DNA of 63,920 nt from Woronichinia sp035285405 (lineage in GTDB: Bacteria > Cyanobacteriota > Cyanobacteriia > Cyanobacteriales > Microcystaceae): assembly GCA_035285405.1 (NCBI GenBank), contig JAYKJI010000181.1, forward strand, positions 1 to 63,920, given 5' to 3'. The notes under the pieces are model-generated. The model ran no database searches. It was given only the letters and a program-made list of their open reading frames with translations, and was not told where the DNA came from. Below, in pieces: positions 38,736 through 48,150 of this stretch (position 1 is the stretch's first letter; each line of letters starts with the position of its first letter). Position numbers and translations under genes: made by a program.

Positions 38736-39396
38736 ATATGAGAAGTTGTAAAGGAAGATACTGTCGCAATCTGAATTTGGAACTTCCGAATATCATGAGT
38801 TGTTAATGCCATGTTTCTAGTACTGCTAGATTTAAGCAAGGAACTGGTTAATTTGAGTGATCGAAAATCAATTGTAGCACTACAATATTTTAGCTAATAT
38901 TCGCAGTGATTTGTGATGTGGTGGGATTAGGAGTTATCGCTTATGTGCTCAACCATGAAATGACAAGGCGATCGCCCTTCTTTAACCTCTCAAACAGCGA
39001 TCGCTCGTTAATTCTTGCAACTCAAAGATTGAGATGGCCATTTTTATCACTTAAGTTAAGAAATGTAACTGATTGTTAAGCTAATTTATCAAAGCGGCGA
39101 TCGCCCTGTTTGGCAGGCTGGTATATCATAAAAGGTTAAGTGATTACACCTATTGAGAGCAAAGATAAAGTTTTATGACGAAATTTTTCCAGAATAAAAT
39201 ACCGAGGAAAAAAGTCCTCAAACAAGATTGGAGACAAGTCGGTCAGCTTGCAGTTGGTATCTTTAATTGCAGCAGTACCGCCGTTCTTGATGGGAATAAT
39301 TTAAAGAAATAGTGTTCTTTTTTATAAACATCTTGGCAAGTAATCCTTCGAGAGACACATTGAATTCTCTTTTCTTTCCAATTTCCCAAAAATCTC
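38736..39396. other. Long intergenic region after the reverse transcriptase
   Basis: 661 bases with the right copy of the 37-bp repeat (38968-39004) and further HIP1 sites. A 45-codon frame (39175-39312) lacks support. The first 230 bases, AT-rich like the reverse transcriptase gene, end at the direct repeat; an associated non-coding RNA could lie here but no defined structure was recognised. Confidence 0.45.
38968..39004. repeat. 37-bp direct repeat, right copy
   Basis: Same 37 bases as 36576-36612, same orientation. Confidence 0.9.
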
Positions 39397-40890
39397 ATGG
39401 CTAAATTCAAAACCTTTCTACCGTTCTCATTGACTTTCCTGGCAGCCACCATCACCGCCAATAGTATCTCTATCGGTAAGTTTGTAACAGGAGAAATTAC
39501 CGTAGCGGCTCCGATCGTTCAAACAAATAACCTGACGACAGTACAGAAATCGACAGACAACATTACTGAGCAGGAAGCCTATGAGATCGGCGTTGAAGCA
39601 TACCACTATTTGTATCCTCTGATCTTAATCGATCTTACACGGCGGGCGGCAATGAATGATAAGCCAGGTGAGAAAACCAACCTGGGGCTGATGAATACCT
39701 TCACACACACACGAGCTTTTCCGCCTGGCAATTTCCGAGGAGTGGTGCGTCCAAACTTTGATACACTCTACTCTACTGCCTGGCTTGACTTGACCAAAGA
39801 ACCCGTCATTGTTTCCATTCCTGATACCCAAGGACGTTATTATCTGGTGCAGATGGTGGATATGTGGTCTGATGCCTTTGCTGCACCAGGAAAGCGAACT
39901 AGTGGCACCCAATCCCAACAATACGCAGTGGTTCGTCAGAGATGGAACGGCAAACTTCCCCAAGGAATGGAGCGTATCGAGTCACCCACGCCCTATGTCT
40001 GGATTATTGGCCGCACCCAAACCAATGGAACCAAGGACTACGATGCAGTTCATCAGGTACAGGATAATTTTCAAATTACACCGCTTTCCCAGTGGGGCAA
40101 GAAAGTTGAACCAGTCAAGGCTGTTAATGCTCCTAAATGGAATAAGAAGGTCGTTCTCTTAACACAGGTGAATACGATGTCTGCTGATCAGTATTTTAGC
40201 TATGGTGCAGAATTGATGAAATTCAATCCACCCCATATTACGGATTGGTCAACCGTTGCACGCCTAAAGCGTATCGGAATTGAACCTGGCAAGAGTTTTA
40301 ACTTCGCTCAGGCTTCTCCCGCAGTTCAGTTGGGTCTAAAACGAGCGGCGGTGGACGGACTGAAAATAATGAAGGGGAAACTGCCGACCCTGGCGCGGGT
40401 TGTCAACGGCTGGCAAATGAATACTGACACGATGGGAGTGTATGGTAACTATTATCTCAAGCGAGCGATTATAGCCATGATCGGACTGGGAGTGAATCAA
40501 CCAGAAGATGCTATTTATCCGCTCAATGTAGCCGATGCCGAAGGGAAGCCGATGGAGGGACAAAACCATTATATACTCCACTTTCGCCAGGATGAACTTC
40601 CGCCTGTAGAAGCTTTCTGGTCTGTTACTATGTATGATGATCAAGGTTTTCCTGTGCCTAATTTGCTCAACCGTTTTGCAATCGGCGATCGCGACCCATT
40701 GAAATACAACGCGGATGGTTCTCTAGATATCTACATCCAAAACGAGTCCCCCGGATCTGATAAAGAATCCAACTGGCTACCCTCTCCTGCCCAGGGTGGA
40801 CTTGGCATAACGATGCGTCTATATATGCCAAAAGCAGCCGCTCTGAATGGTAACTGGGTTCCACCGGCAATCAAGAGAGTGAACAAATAG
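39397..40890 (+). CDS. Exported DUF1254/DUF1214 protein 1
   Basis: 497 residues with an N-terminal hydrophobic export signal (about 5-30). DUF1254 part: AYEIGVEAYHYLYPLIL, VVRPNFDTLYSTAWLDL, GRYYLVQMVDMW. DUF1214 part near the end: LHFRQDELPPVEAFWSVTMY, ADGSLDIYIQNESPG, NWLPSPAQG. These periplasmic or envelope proteins are widespread and poorly characterised. It is followed by a paralogue on the same strand. Confidence 0.88.
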   Translation: MAKFKTFLPFSLTFLAATITANSISIGKFVTGEITVAAPIVQTNNLTTVQKSTDNITEQEAYEIGVEAYHYLYPLILIDLTRRAAMNDKPGEKTNLGLMNTFTHTRAFPPGNFRGVVRPNFDTLYSTAWLDLTKEPVIVSIPDTQGRYYLVQMVDMWSDAFAAPGKRTSGTQSQQYAVVRQRWNGKLPQGMERIESPTPYVWIIGRTQTNGTKDYDAVHQVQDNFQITPLSQWGKKVEPVKAVNAPKWNKKVVLLTQVNTMSADQYFSYGAELMKFNPPHITDWSTVARLKRIGIEPGKSFNFAQASPAVQLGLKRAAVDGLKIMKGKLPTLARVVNGWQMNTDTMGVYGNYYLKRAIIAMIGLGVNQPEDAIYPLNVADAEGKPMEGQNHYILHFRQDELPPVEAFWSVTMYDDQGFPVPNLLNRFAIGDRDPLKYNADGSLDIYIQNESPGSDKESNWLPSPAQGGLGITMRLYMPKAAALNGNWVPPAIKRVNK

Positions 40891-40909
40891 AAGAAGAACG
40901 ACTTTAACG

Positions 40910-42430
40910 TTGAAATGCTCTATGAAAACAGCTAAACCAAAACTTCTGTTATTTGTGACCAATATCATGATGGGAGGATTAACAGTAATTCTTCTTGGTC
41001 AAAAAATAGTCTATAGCCAACCTTCCAGTGCCAATGCCACAAAACAGCAGATTGAAGAACAGCAAGCTAAGGAAGACTTAGCCTTTAGTATTGGAATGCA
41101 GGCCTATTTCTATGGTTTTCCGTTGGTATTTATGGAAAGACTGAAGCAAGTCATGCTCCAAAGTGAAAAAACACAAAGCGCGAGAAAAATTAATCAATTT
41201 TGTCATACGCTAGAACCGCCCACACCTAAGCAAGGAAATATCGCTGGTTTAACACTTCCCAATTCTGATACTCTCTACTCCTTAGCCTGGTTAGATCTAA
41301 CGTCAGAACCGCTTATTTTTCATGTTCCTACTATTCAGGACCGATATTATTCTTTTCAAATGATTGATGCCTATACCAAAACTTTTGCCTATATCGGAAC
41401 ACGCACGACGGGAAACAAGACGGGAAATTATGCAATCGTTGGCCCAGACTGGCAAAAACAATTACCATCAGGAGTTTCTATCATTCACTCACCGACTAAC
41501 TCCGTTTATCTGATCGGGAGAACTTTTTTTGTCGATCAAGCTGATGTAGCCAAAGTCCATGTTTTACAAAACCAATACCTTCTTAGACCCTTAAAAGAAT
41601 GGAGGAAATCGGCACAATTTCAACAATCTCAAAATCCTTCCAATCCTCTTATTCCCTGTCCATTAAGCTCTATTTCACCGAAAGGAATTGCCAATCAAAT
41701 TTTGCAAGAAAAATTCATTGATTTCTTTCGATTAACAAATGCGCTTCTACAGAACAATTCACCAAAGACAGCCAATGATAACCTATTGAATATCTTTAAA
41801 TGGGTTGGAATTAATACAAAATCGAATTTTGTGCCAACAGATTTAGATCCTGCTACTTTATCTGGTTTAGAGCGTTCTGTGCAAGCGGCTCAAAAATTTC
41901 TTATTAGTAACTTTAGCAATAGTCAAATTACTCAAAACGGATGGTTAGTCAATTTTAAATTAGGAATAGATGATCATAATTTTATTTTAAAAGCACAGTT
42001 AGCCAGTCGTGGACTTTTTAATGCTAATATTGCGGACGAGGCTCTTTATCCCTACACTAATGTTGATGAAAAAGGAGAAAGTTTGAGTGGTGCAAATCAG
42101 TATATTCTCCATTTTGATAAAAAGGAAATTCCACCCGTTAAATCTTTTTGGTCTTTGGCAATGTATGACGTTAACAATCATTTAGTGGAGAACCCAATCA
42201 ATCGTTATTCTATTAATGATCACAATAAGAATCTGAAATACAATGCCGATGGCTCCTTGGATATTTACATTCAAAACCAGGTTCCTACCAACAAAGAAAG
42301 TAATTGGCTGCCAGCACCGCAAGGGAATTTTTATTTGATTCTCAGAATGTATCTACCTAAGTCTGAAGTCCTGAATGGAACCTATAAAGTTCCTGGTATT
42401 AAGCGCGTTATGGAAACCAGAAAGTTATAG
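40910..42430 (+). CDS. Exported DUF1254/DUF1214 protein 2
   Basis: 506 residues, about 19 bases after its paralogue, with the same domain order: FSIGMQAYFYGFPLVFMER, LPNSDTLYSLAWLDL, DRYYSFQMIDAYTK, then ILHFDKKEIPPVKSFWSLAM and NWLPAPQGN. A hydrophobic signal segment lies at about 9-35. An internal ATG at 40922 is an alternative start. The pair looks like a tandem duplication that has diverged considerably; function unknown. Confidence 0.87.
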   Translation: MKCSMKTAKPKLLLFVTNIMMGGLTVILLGQKIVYSQPSSANATKQQIEEQQAKEDLAFSIGMQAYFYGFPLVFMERLKQVMLQSEKTQSARKINQFCHTLEPPTPKQGNIAGLTLPNSDTLYSLAWLDLTSEPLIFHVPTIQDRYYSFQMIDAYTKTFAYIGTRTTGNKTGNYAIVGPDWQKQLPSGVSIIHSPTNSVYLIGRTFFVDQADVAKVHVLQNQYLLRPLKEWRKSAQFQQSQNPSNPLIPCPLSSISPKGIANQILQEKFIDFFRLTNALLQNNSPKTANDNLLNIFKWVGINTKSNFVPTDLDPATLSGLERSVQAAQKFLISNFSNSQITQNGWLVNFKLGIDDHNFILKAQLASRGLFNANIADEALYPYTNVDEKGESLSGANQYILHFDKKEIPPVKSFWSLAMYDVNNHLVENPINRYSINDHNKNLKYNADGSLDIYIQNQVPTNKESNWLPAPQGNFYLILRMYLPKSEVLNGTYKVPGIKRVMETRKL

Positions 42431-42476
42431 CGCGATCGCCCTTTTAACCATAAGATAACAGAGCGATCGCTCTTAA

Positions 42477-42494
42477 CCAGATTGCTACAATAAA
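42477..42494 (+). promoter_or_regulatory. Shared 18-bp promoter-like sequence, copy 1
   Basis: CCAGATTGCTACAATAAA, with TACAAT as -10-like box, 27 bases before the antitoxin ATG. The same 18 bases precede the Uma2 gene at 43212-43229. Confidence 0.6.
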
Positions 42495-42520
42495 AACAGT
42501 TCTAATCAACTAAAATTGCT

Positions 42521-42850
42521 ATGACCATTCAAGAAATCGAACATCGACTTCTCAATATATCACTCGCCGACCGAGCAGCGATTGTGCAACGTCTTACCAA
42601 AACCCTAAACAAAAGCGGCAAAGGAATTACCAAAACAGCAGGCGTTTGTGGTGGCGAAGCTTGCATTGCAGGAACCCGAATAGCAGTTTGGTTACTAGTC
42701 GAAGCACAACAACTTGGCATCACCGAAGCCCAACTACTACAAGACTATCCCCACATCACCGCCGCTGATCTCGTCAACGCATGGACTTATGCCGAAGCCT
42801 ATCCCGAAGAAATTGCCGCCGTAATTCTTGCAAATAACGAGGCAGCCTAA
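42521..42850 (+). CDS. DUF433 antitoxin
   Basis: 109 residues. The second half has the DUF433 signature GGEACIAGTRIAVWLLVEA and LLQDYPHITAADLVNAWTYA, a winged-helix-like fold; the first 35 residues are an extra helical segment. DUF433 proteins are antitoxins paired with DUF5615 PIN-like toxins. The toxin gene starts three bases after the stop. Confidence 0.88.
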   Translation: MTIQEIEHRLLNISLADRAAIVQRLTKTLNKSGKGITKTAGVCGGEACIAGTRIAVWLLVEAQQLGITEAQLLQDYPHITAADLVNAWTYAEAYPEEIAAVILANNEAA

Positions 42851-42853
42851 CCA

Positions 42854-43195
42854 ATGGCACGACTATATGCAGACGAGCAATTTCCACGAGCAGTCAGCCA
42901 ACTACTTCGGAATATGGGACATGACGTTTTGACAGTCCAAGAAGCTGGCAAGGCAAACTTAGGCCTTCCTGACGATCAAGTATTAGCCTTTGCAATTAGC
43001 AACAATCGGGCGGTCGTCACCATCAATCGTCTGGACTTTATCAAATTACACCGCGCTAGTTCCGAGCATTTTGGAATCATTGTCTGTACCAACGACAGTG
43101 ATCGCCCTCGCATGGCAACTCGAATTAATGAAGCGATCACTACTCAAGAATCTCTACAAGGTAAACTTATTAGAGTTGTGCGCCCATCAAGTTAG
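42854..43195 (+). CDS. DUF5615 PIN-like toxin
   Basis: 113 residues. LYADEQFPRAVSQLLRNMGHDVLTVQEAG carries the first acidic residues of the PIN-like (Mut7-C/DUF5615) fold and VVTINRLDFIKLHR the second site (T-x-N/D...D). Predicted ribonuclease neutralised by the DUF433 protein. In cyanobacteria these modules are numerous and mostly stabilise genomic regions. Confidence 0.88.
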   Translation: MARLYADEQFPRAVSQLLRNMGHDVLTVQEAGKANLGLPDDQVLAFAISNNRAVVTINRLDFIKLHRASSEHFGIIVCTNDSDRPRMATRINEAITTQESLQGKLIRVVRPSS

Positions 43196-43211
43196 GAGCG
43201 ATCGCCCTTCA

Positions 43212-43229
43212 CCAGATTGCTACAATAAA
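43212..43229 (+). promoter_or_regulatory. Shared 18-bp promoter-like sequence, copy 2
   Basis: Identical to 42477-42494, 41 bases before the Uma2 gene. Confidence 0.6.
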
Positions 43230-43269
43230 CGCACCTCACAATCTCTAACACAATGCAAACCAGAAAAAT

Positions 43270-43833
43270 ATGCTTGCCATATCTCAACAACCCAGAATGT
43301 CCATTAAAGAATATTTTGCATGGGAACCCCAGCAAGATCTGCGCCATGAATATATCAATGGTGAAGTATTTGCCATGACAGGCGGCACAATTGCTCATAA
43401 CGACATCACCCTCAACCTCTACAGAACTTTATATCCCCAAGTGCGATCGCGTGGATGTCGCATCAACGTTGCGGATGTCAAGGTGCAAGTTACGACCAAT
43501 AGCCCCTATTATTATCCCGATGTCGTGGTCAGTTGCGATCCTCAAGATCTCAATGCCCGTAAATTTATTCAAAGTCCTACAATAATCGCCGAAGTTCTTT
43601 CTCCAGGAAGCAGTGCGAGGGATCGCGGCGAGAAATTTACCAACTATCTCACCATCCCCAGCTTACAAGAATATATACTAATCAACTCCGACAAAATATC
43701 AGTAGAGCGTTACACACGGGGCGAAGGCAGAATGTGGCTATACTATCCCTATATTGCTGGCGACACAATTACTTTATCGGGTCTGAAGTTTGAGTTTGCG
43801 ATTGAGCTTCTCTATGAAGGGATTGTATTTTAA
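43270..43833 (+). CDS. Uma2-family (DUF820) restriction-like nuclease
   Basis: 187 residues. LRHEYINGEVFAMTGGTIAHN, then YYYPDVVVSCDP (PD) and IIAEVLSPGSSARDRGEK (E-x-L-S) build the PD-(D/E)xK site. Very abundant in cyanobacteria; exact role unknown. The upstream promoter is copied from, or shared with, the toxin-antitoxin pair next door. Confidence 0.88.
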   Translation: MLAISQQPRMSIKEYFAWEPQQDLRHEYINGEVFAMTGGTIAHNDITLNLYRTLYPQVRSRGCRINVADVKVQVTTNSPYYYPDVVVSCDPQDLNARKFIQSPTIIAEVLSPGSSARDRGEKFTNYLTIPSLQEYILINSDKISVERYTRGEGRMWLYYPYIAGDTITLSGLKFEFAIELLYEGIVF

Positions 43834-43982
43834 CTAGAATAAAGAACTGTTAATCCCAACCCCTGAACTTCACATCAGTCCTCGAAAATATAGCGCGATC
43901 GCCCTTCAGCCGTGTTCTAAATTGGTAACAACGAGTTTCAATAAGACACCCATCTGCTTATCAGACTTTTCGCCAAATCACT

Positions 43983-44978
43983 ATGCCATCTCAATGTGCC
44001 TCTACTTTCATTCCCTTTAACAAAAAGTTAAAAACTCCCCTGACTAAGCAGAAAATTACTGTTCTGCAAATTAATTTAGGTAAACGCTGCAATCAGACCT
44101 GTAATCATTGTCATGTGGAAGCTAGTCCCCAACGGAGGGAAGAACTTTCACCAGAGGTTTGTGAGCAATTGATTACCCTCATTCAACAATTCCCCCAAAT
44201 TAAAGTGGTTGATCTAACGGGAGGTGCGCCTGAAATGCTCTATGGTTTTAAAGCCTTAGTGGAAATAGCTAGAAAGAAAGAAAAACAGGTAATTGTTCGC
44301 TCTAATTTAACCATTTATTTTGAAACAGGATTTACCGATATTCCCGAATTTTGTGCTAAAAATCAAGTCAAAATTGTAGCTTCTCTTCCCTGTTATTTAG
44401 CTGATAATGTTGATAAAATGCGAGGGCAAGGGGTTTATCAAAAATCAATTCAAGCGTTACAATGGTTAAATCGGTTAGGCTATGGTCACGCTCCCAATCT
44501 AGTTATTGATCTAGTGTATAATCCTCCCATTCCTGAGGGAGAGAATTTTTCTCTAACCCCTGATCAAAAAAGTCTAGAGCAAGATTATAAAATCTATTTA
44601 AAAAATCAGTTTAATATCCAATTTAATCATCTTTTAACTATTACCAATTTACCGATTGGCCGCACCCGCTTTTTCTTAGAAAATCGTCGTCTTTACCAGC
44701 CCTATCTCCAATTTTTAGCCAATAATTTTAATGACCATACCCTAGCGCATTTAATGTGTCGTCAAGAACTGTCTATTGATTATCTTGGCAATATTTATGA
44801 TTGTGATTTTAACCAAATGGAAAATTTAGCGGCGAAAAAATTCAATGGTCAATCTTTAACGGTGGAGGATCTTCTTAATGCTGGAACTCTAGATCTTATT
44901 GATGAAATTCGCACGGCTCCCTTTTGCTATGGTTGTACGGCGGGAAGTGGATCGAGTTGTGGTGGTGCTCTGCTTTAA
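43983..44978 (+). CDS. arsS: Arsenosugar biosynthesis radical SAM protein ArsS
   Basis: 331 residues. Radical SAM cluster motif CNQTCNHCHVEASPQRRE, substrate-domain blocks VDLTGGAPEM and DLVYNPP, and the C-terminal Cys-rich end FCYGCTAGSGSSCGG of the DUF3641 part. ArsS adds the 5'-deoxyadenosyl group to methylated arsenic in arsenosugar formation. It is followed by a TVP38-type membrane protein, a frequent neighbour in cyanobacteria. Confidence 0.9.
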   Translation: MPSQCASTFIPFNKKLKTPLTKQKITVLQINLGKRCNQTCNHCHVEASPQRREELSPEVCEQLITLIQQFPQIKVVDLTGGAPEMLYGFKALVEIARKKEKQVIVRSNLTIYFETGFTDIPEFCAKNQVKIVASLPCYLADNVDKMRGQGVYQKSIQALQWLNRLGYGHAPNLVIDLVYNPPIPEGENFSLTPDQKSLEQDYKIYLKNQFNIQFNHLLTITNLPIGRTRFFLENRRLYQPYLQFLANNFNDHTLAHLMCRQELSIDYLGNIYDCDFNQMENLAAKKFNGQSLTVEDLLNAGTLDLIDEIRTAPFCYGCTAGSGSSCGGALL

Positions 44979-45014
44979 ACAATACGCTATAACAACAAAT
45001 GGGGAAAAGTACAA

Positions 45015-45647
45015 ATGGTAAATATACAAAATTGGCTCCACCAAGCTTTAAGTTGGATAGAAAACCTTGGTCTCTGGGGCGCGATCGCCTTTATTGTACT
45101 TTATGGAATTGCAACGGTTAGTTTTTTTCCTGGGACAATTCTCACCTTGGGAGCCGGAGCCGTTTTTGGTGTGGTTTTTGGCTCAATCTATGTCTTTCTG
45201 GGAGCCTTACTGGGGAGTACGGCAGCCTTTTTAATTGGGCGTTATTTAGCTAGGGATTGGGTCGCTCGTAAAATTGCCAAAAATCCGAAGTTTCAAGCGA
45301 TTGATCAGTCTGTTGGTAAGGCTGGTCTGAAAATTGTCTTATTAACTCGACTTTCTCCTCTTTTCCCCTTTATTTTGCTGAACTATGCCTACGGGATTAC
45401 CCAGGTTTCTCTCAAAGACTATGCGATCGGCTCAATCGGCATGATTCCAGGCACGATTACCTATGTTTATCTAGGTTCTTTGGCAGGTAGTCTAGCTCAA
45501 ATTGGGACTTCGCAACAGCCGACCAATCTTTGGCTGCAATGGGGAATGCGTCTAATCGGGTTGGGTGCGACAGTTGCCGTTACTGTTTATTTAACAAAAA
45601 TTGCCCGTCGAGCTTTGAGTGTAGAAAATACTGATCTGAGTCAATAA
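45015..45647 (+). CDS. TVP38/TMEM64 family membrane protein
   Basis: 210 residues with five or six hydrophobic helices. FFPGTILTLGAGAVFG and the block GSTAAFLIGRYLARDWVARKI, followed by RLSPLFPFILLNYAYGIT, are characteristic of the DedA/TVP38 (SNARE-associated) fold, thought to move lipids across the membrane. Located 36 bases after arsS on the same strand, so probably co-transcribed. Confidence 0.88.
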   Translation: MVNIQNWLHQALSWIENLGLWGAIAFIVLYGIATVSFFPGTILTLGAGAVFGVVFGSIYVFLGALLGSTAAFLIGRYLARDWVARKIAKNPKFQAIDQSVGKAGLKIVLLTRLSPLFPFILLNYAYGITQVSLKDYAIGSIGMIPGTITYVYLGSLAGSLAQIGTSQQPTNLWLQWGMRLIGLGATVAVTVYLTKIARRALSVENTDLSQ

Positions 45648-45662
45648 TGTGACATTTTTCAG

Positions 45663-46172
45663 TCATTTTTCTGGTTTCTTCGGGATAAGCAACTCCTGAA
45701 TTTTAGGTTGTAGAAGCTCATAACTGGTGGTATTATTTTGGGCTTGATAGAGTTTTGCTGCTTGTTGTAAATCCTTCAATGCTTCCGTCAATCTACTCTG
45801 TTCTTGTTTGAGTAGTCCTCTGGCTTGATAAGCCTCTGCTAATTTCTGGTCAAGTTTAATCGCTCGGTTATAGTCCGCGATCGCGCCTTTTTGATCGCCC
45901 AATTTCTGTTTAGCTAGACCTCGATTGTAATAGGCCTCAGCCGCATGAGGATATTCACGAATCAGACGGGAAAAAATAGCGATCGCCCCTCTATAATCAC
46001 CTTGCATTCCGCGATCCATTCCTTCGATCAGTCGATCCTCAAAGCTGGTTTGAGCAGAAATCTGAGTGAGGAGATCGGGAAAGGTGCTGAATAAACGAGG
46101 AGAAACTTCTGTCACCAAAAGCGATCGGCTTAACCAAGCCCCTACCAAAACGCTCCAGATAAAACCATTCAT
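45663..46172 (-). CDS. TPR-repeat protein with N-terminal signal segment
   Basis: 169 residues. A short hydrophobic N-terminus (WSVLVGAWLSRSLLV) precedes about three tetratricopeptide repeats: DYRGAIAIFSRLIREYPHAA, AYYNRGLAKQKLGDQKGAIA and AYQARGLLKQEQSRLTEALK. Protein-interaction scaffold, probably exported or membrane-anchored; partner unknown. Confidence 0.85.
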   Translation of the reverse strand: MNGFIWSVLVGAWLSRSLLVTEVSPRLFSTFPDLLTQISAQTSFEDRLIEGMDRGMQGDYRGAIAIFSRLIREYPHAAEAYYNRGLAKQKLGDQKGAIADYNRAIKLDQKLAEAYQARGLLKQEQSRLTEALKDLQQAAKLYQAQNNTTSYELLQPKIQELLIPKKPEK

Positions 46173-46234
46173 GTTTGCTAGATCAATATTTTGCCAGATA
46201 TGGACTGAATGGTAAAAATTCTATAAAAAAATTA

Positions 46235-46266
46235 CAAAAAAATCCCCTGACAAAAACTATCAGGGA
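46235..46266 (-). terminator. Intrinsic terminator
   Basis: CCCTGA/TCAGGG stem with a 9-nt loop and seven T on the minus strand, after the DUF4912 gene. Confidence 0.8.
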
Positions 46267-46316
46267 AACTGGGTTGGCAATCTTTTTAATCAGTACATTC
46301 TTTCAACGTACTTTGT

Positions 46317-47735
46317 CTAAACAGGCCATTCTAAAACCGCTTCTTCCTTGGTGTTGGTGCGACGGGAAGGCGTTTCACGATTAAACTTCATGTGAATGGA
46401 ACGAGTCTGTTCACCATCAGCCGCCACGGCCATGATCGGATAGTCAATTAAGCCATCTTGGAAGGACATTTGGAAGCGGAAAGTGCCATCGGGATTGAGT
46501 TTAATGGGACGACCACCGATTGTCACAGTGGCATCAGGTTCTGTTGCCCCATAAACAATGAGTTCCGCATCGGCGACTAACCAGAACTGACGAGGACGAA
46601 TGGGAGCTTCAGAAGCCATAAAGCCTGCACCAGAAGCTGTTAAGCCAATTCCTGACATGTTTAGACCTGATACATTGGGAGCCGCCCACATCCCGACACC
46701 AGAGGGGAAAATGTAGGAGCTAAGGGCCTGTTCATGCTGAATTGAACCCGCTACATGCTGGACTGAACCGGCTACGTGCTGCATCCAACTGGGAATCTGT
46801 TGGACTGAACCGGCTACATGTTGGATTGAGCCAGCGACCTGTTGAATAGAACCAGCTACGTGTTGGACGGAACCGGCTACGTGTTGGATTGAGCCAGCGA
46901 CCTGTTGGACTGAACCGGCTACGTGTTGCATGGAGCCATAGAGTGAACCTGCCATCCGTTGAGCCTCGGCGGATTGAGCCAGATCATAAACTTGATCGTG
47001 AATTGCGTTACCGACACCCACTGCTCGCTTGCTGGGGGGAACTAAGTTATAGAGGGTTCTGCCTTTCAGTTCTTCATCCCAGTTAACCGTGATAAATACA
47101 TCTTCTACCCAATCCGAGGGATAGACCGGGGGAATACGAACGGGAATAGAACGAGCTAACACTAACCAACGACCATCAAAGGTGCGATAACCAATATCAA
47201 CGGCATAGTCGCGATCGCTGACCGGAATCGGCAAATACCATTCTCGTGCTAACTCGTCACAGAGATATTCCTGAACGCTATGGGGACTTTGATAGTTGAG
47301 ATTAACATCGGTGACATCATAGAGGCGTAGGGCTAATTGCTGGCCCCCCTGGCTACGTAAGGCATTTTTCTGTTCATTGGGAATATCCCAGTACGCATAG
47401 GCCCATTGAGGGTCACGAGGCATCAACACAATCCTGCTTTCGCCATAGCCGCCTGGGAAATCGCCTAAATTTTCATCAACAGAAGTGAAAGGACCGCCAA
47501 ATTTGTCATCTTGGCCCAATTCAAATTTTGATGCTTCCACAGCTTTTTCCTCCTGAGAGTGGGTAGTATTCGTTAAAAAAGTTTTGTTTTGATTGTTTTC
47601 TTGAATTGCTTGTTCGATAGAAGCCAGTAATTGGGATTTACGCATCCGGCTATATCGTGAAATGTTGTATTCACTAGCAACCCGCCGCAATTGTCGCAGC
47701 GTCATTTCTTCGAGAAGTGGACGTTCCTGGGTCAT
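46317..47735 (-). CDS. DUF4912 protein with Rho_N domain and heptad repeat tract
   Basis: 472 residues from MTQERPLLEEMTL; 21 further codons upstream lack a start signal. Residues about 10-50 (TLRQLRRVASEYNISRYSRM) form a Rho N-terminal-like nucleic-acid-binding unit. DUF4912 follows (VLMPRDPQWAYAYWDIPNEQ and beyond). Then a tract of about 100 residues with repeated seven-residue units of the type VAGSVQH / VAGSIQQ (46741-46935), and a C-terminal beta domain (ELIVYGATEPDATVTIGGR). Function unknown; the repeat tract predicts a regular helix or fibre. Confidence 0.83.
   Translation of the reverse strand: MTQERPLLEEMTLRQLRRVASEYNISRYSRMRKSQLLASIEQAIQENNQNKTFLTNTTHSQEEKAVEASKFELGQDDKFGGPFTSVDENLGDFPGGYGESRIVLMPRDPQWAYAYWDIPNEQKNALRSQGGQQLALRLYDVTDVNLNYQSPHSVQEYLCDELAREWYLPIPVSDRDYAVDIGYRTFDGRWLVLARSIPVRIPPVYPSDWVEDVFITVNWDEELKGRTLYNLVPPSKRAVGVGNAIHDQVYDLAQSAEAQRMAGSLYGSMQHVAGSVQQVAGSIQHVAGSVQHVAGSIQQVAGSIQHVAGSVQQIPSWMQHVAGSVQHVAGSIQHEQALSSYIFPSGVGMWAAPNVSGLNMSGIGLTASGAGFMASEAPIRPRQFWLVADAELIVYGATEPDATVTIGGRPIKLNPDGTFRFQMSFQDGLIDYPIMAVAADGEQTRSIHMKFNRETPSRRTNTKEEAVLEWPV
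46741..46935 (-). repeat. 21-bp tandem repeats coding for a heptad tract
   Basis: About nine 21-base units within the DUF4912 gene, each coding for V-A-G-S-I/V-Q-H/Q, with one interrupted unit (QIPSWMQH). Prone to copy-number change. Confidence 0.85.
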
Positions 47736-48150
47736 GAGATAAACTCTCCAATCATTTAGAACTCCTAGTAGTACCGAAGACAGGTTAAACAAACCCAAGG
47801 GCTGAATGAAGTAACTGTCTTGTTAACTTTCCTTTTTTTTTGGAGTTGCGCGATCGCCGAGGGCGGGGATCATTTGCTTAACCTTATGTAACATTCTCTT
47901 ACCCCTGAACGTCAAGGGTTATATCGGCTAATTTCAAGCCTTTCAACGAATTATTAAGGATCTTAGGGGATCTAATGTTATGTTTTCATGACATAAACTG
48001 GGATCGATGGGGCTAGGAGAGATCGCGTTCAGTGGTCAAATCGCAAATGTCAGGTTTTCATGATAAAACAAGTCAATATTGGACAAACGGAAAAGCGTCA
48101 CCCTGAATAGATGCGGATTTCTACAGCTTGCGGTATATTGAAGCAGTGTG
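47736..48150. other. Intergenic region between DUF4912 gene and the ispF terminator
   Basis: Promoter region of the DUF4912 gene on the minus strand. Contains two similar blocks, GTTTTCATGACATAAAC near 47983 and GGTTTTCATGATAAAAC near 48052, which may be operator sites. No gene seen. An 11-base match to the Yfr1 core (ACTCCTCACAC, minus strand) lies at about 48149-48159. Confidence 0.45.

Noticed and set aside
46175..46384. 69-codon plus-strand frame
   Set aside because: It runs through the terminator of the DUF4912 gene and overlaps that gene's end; no sign of coding.
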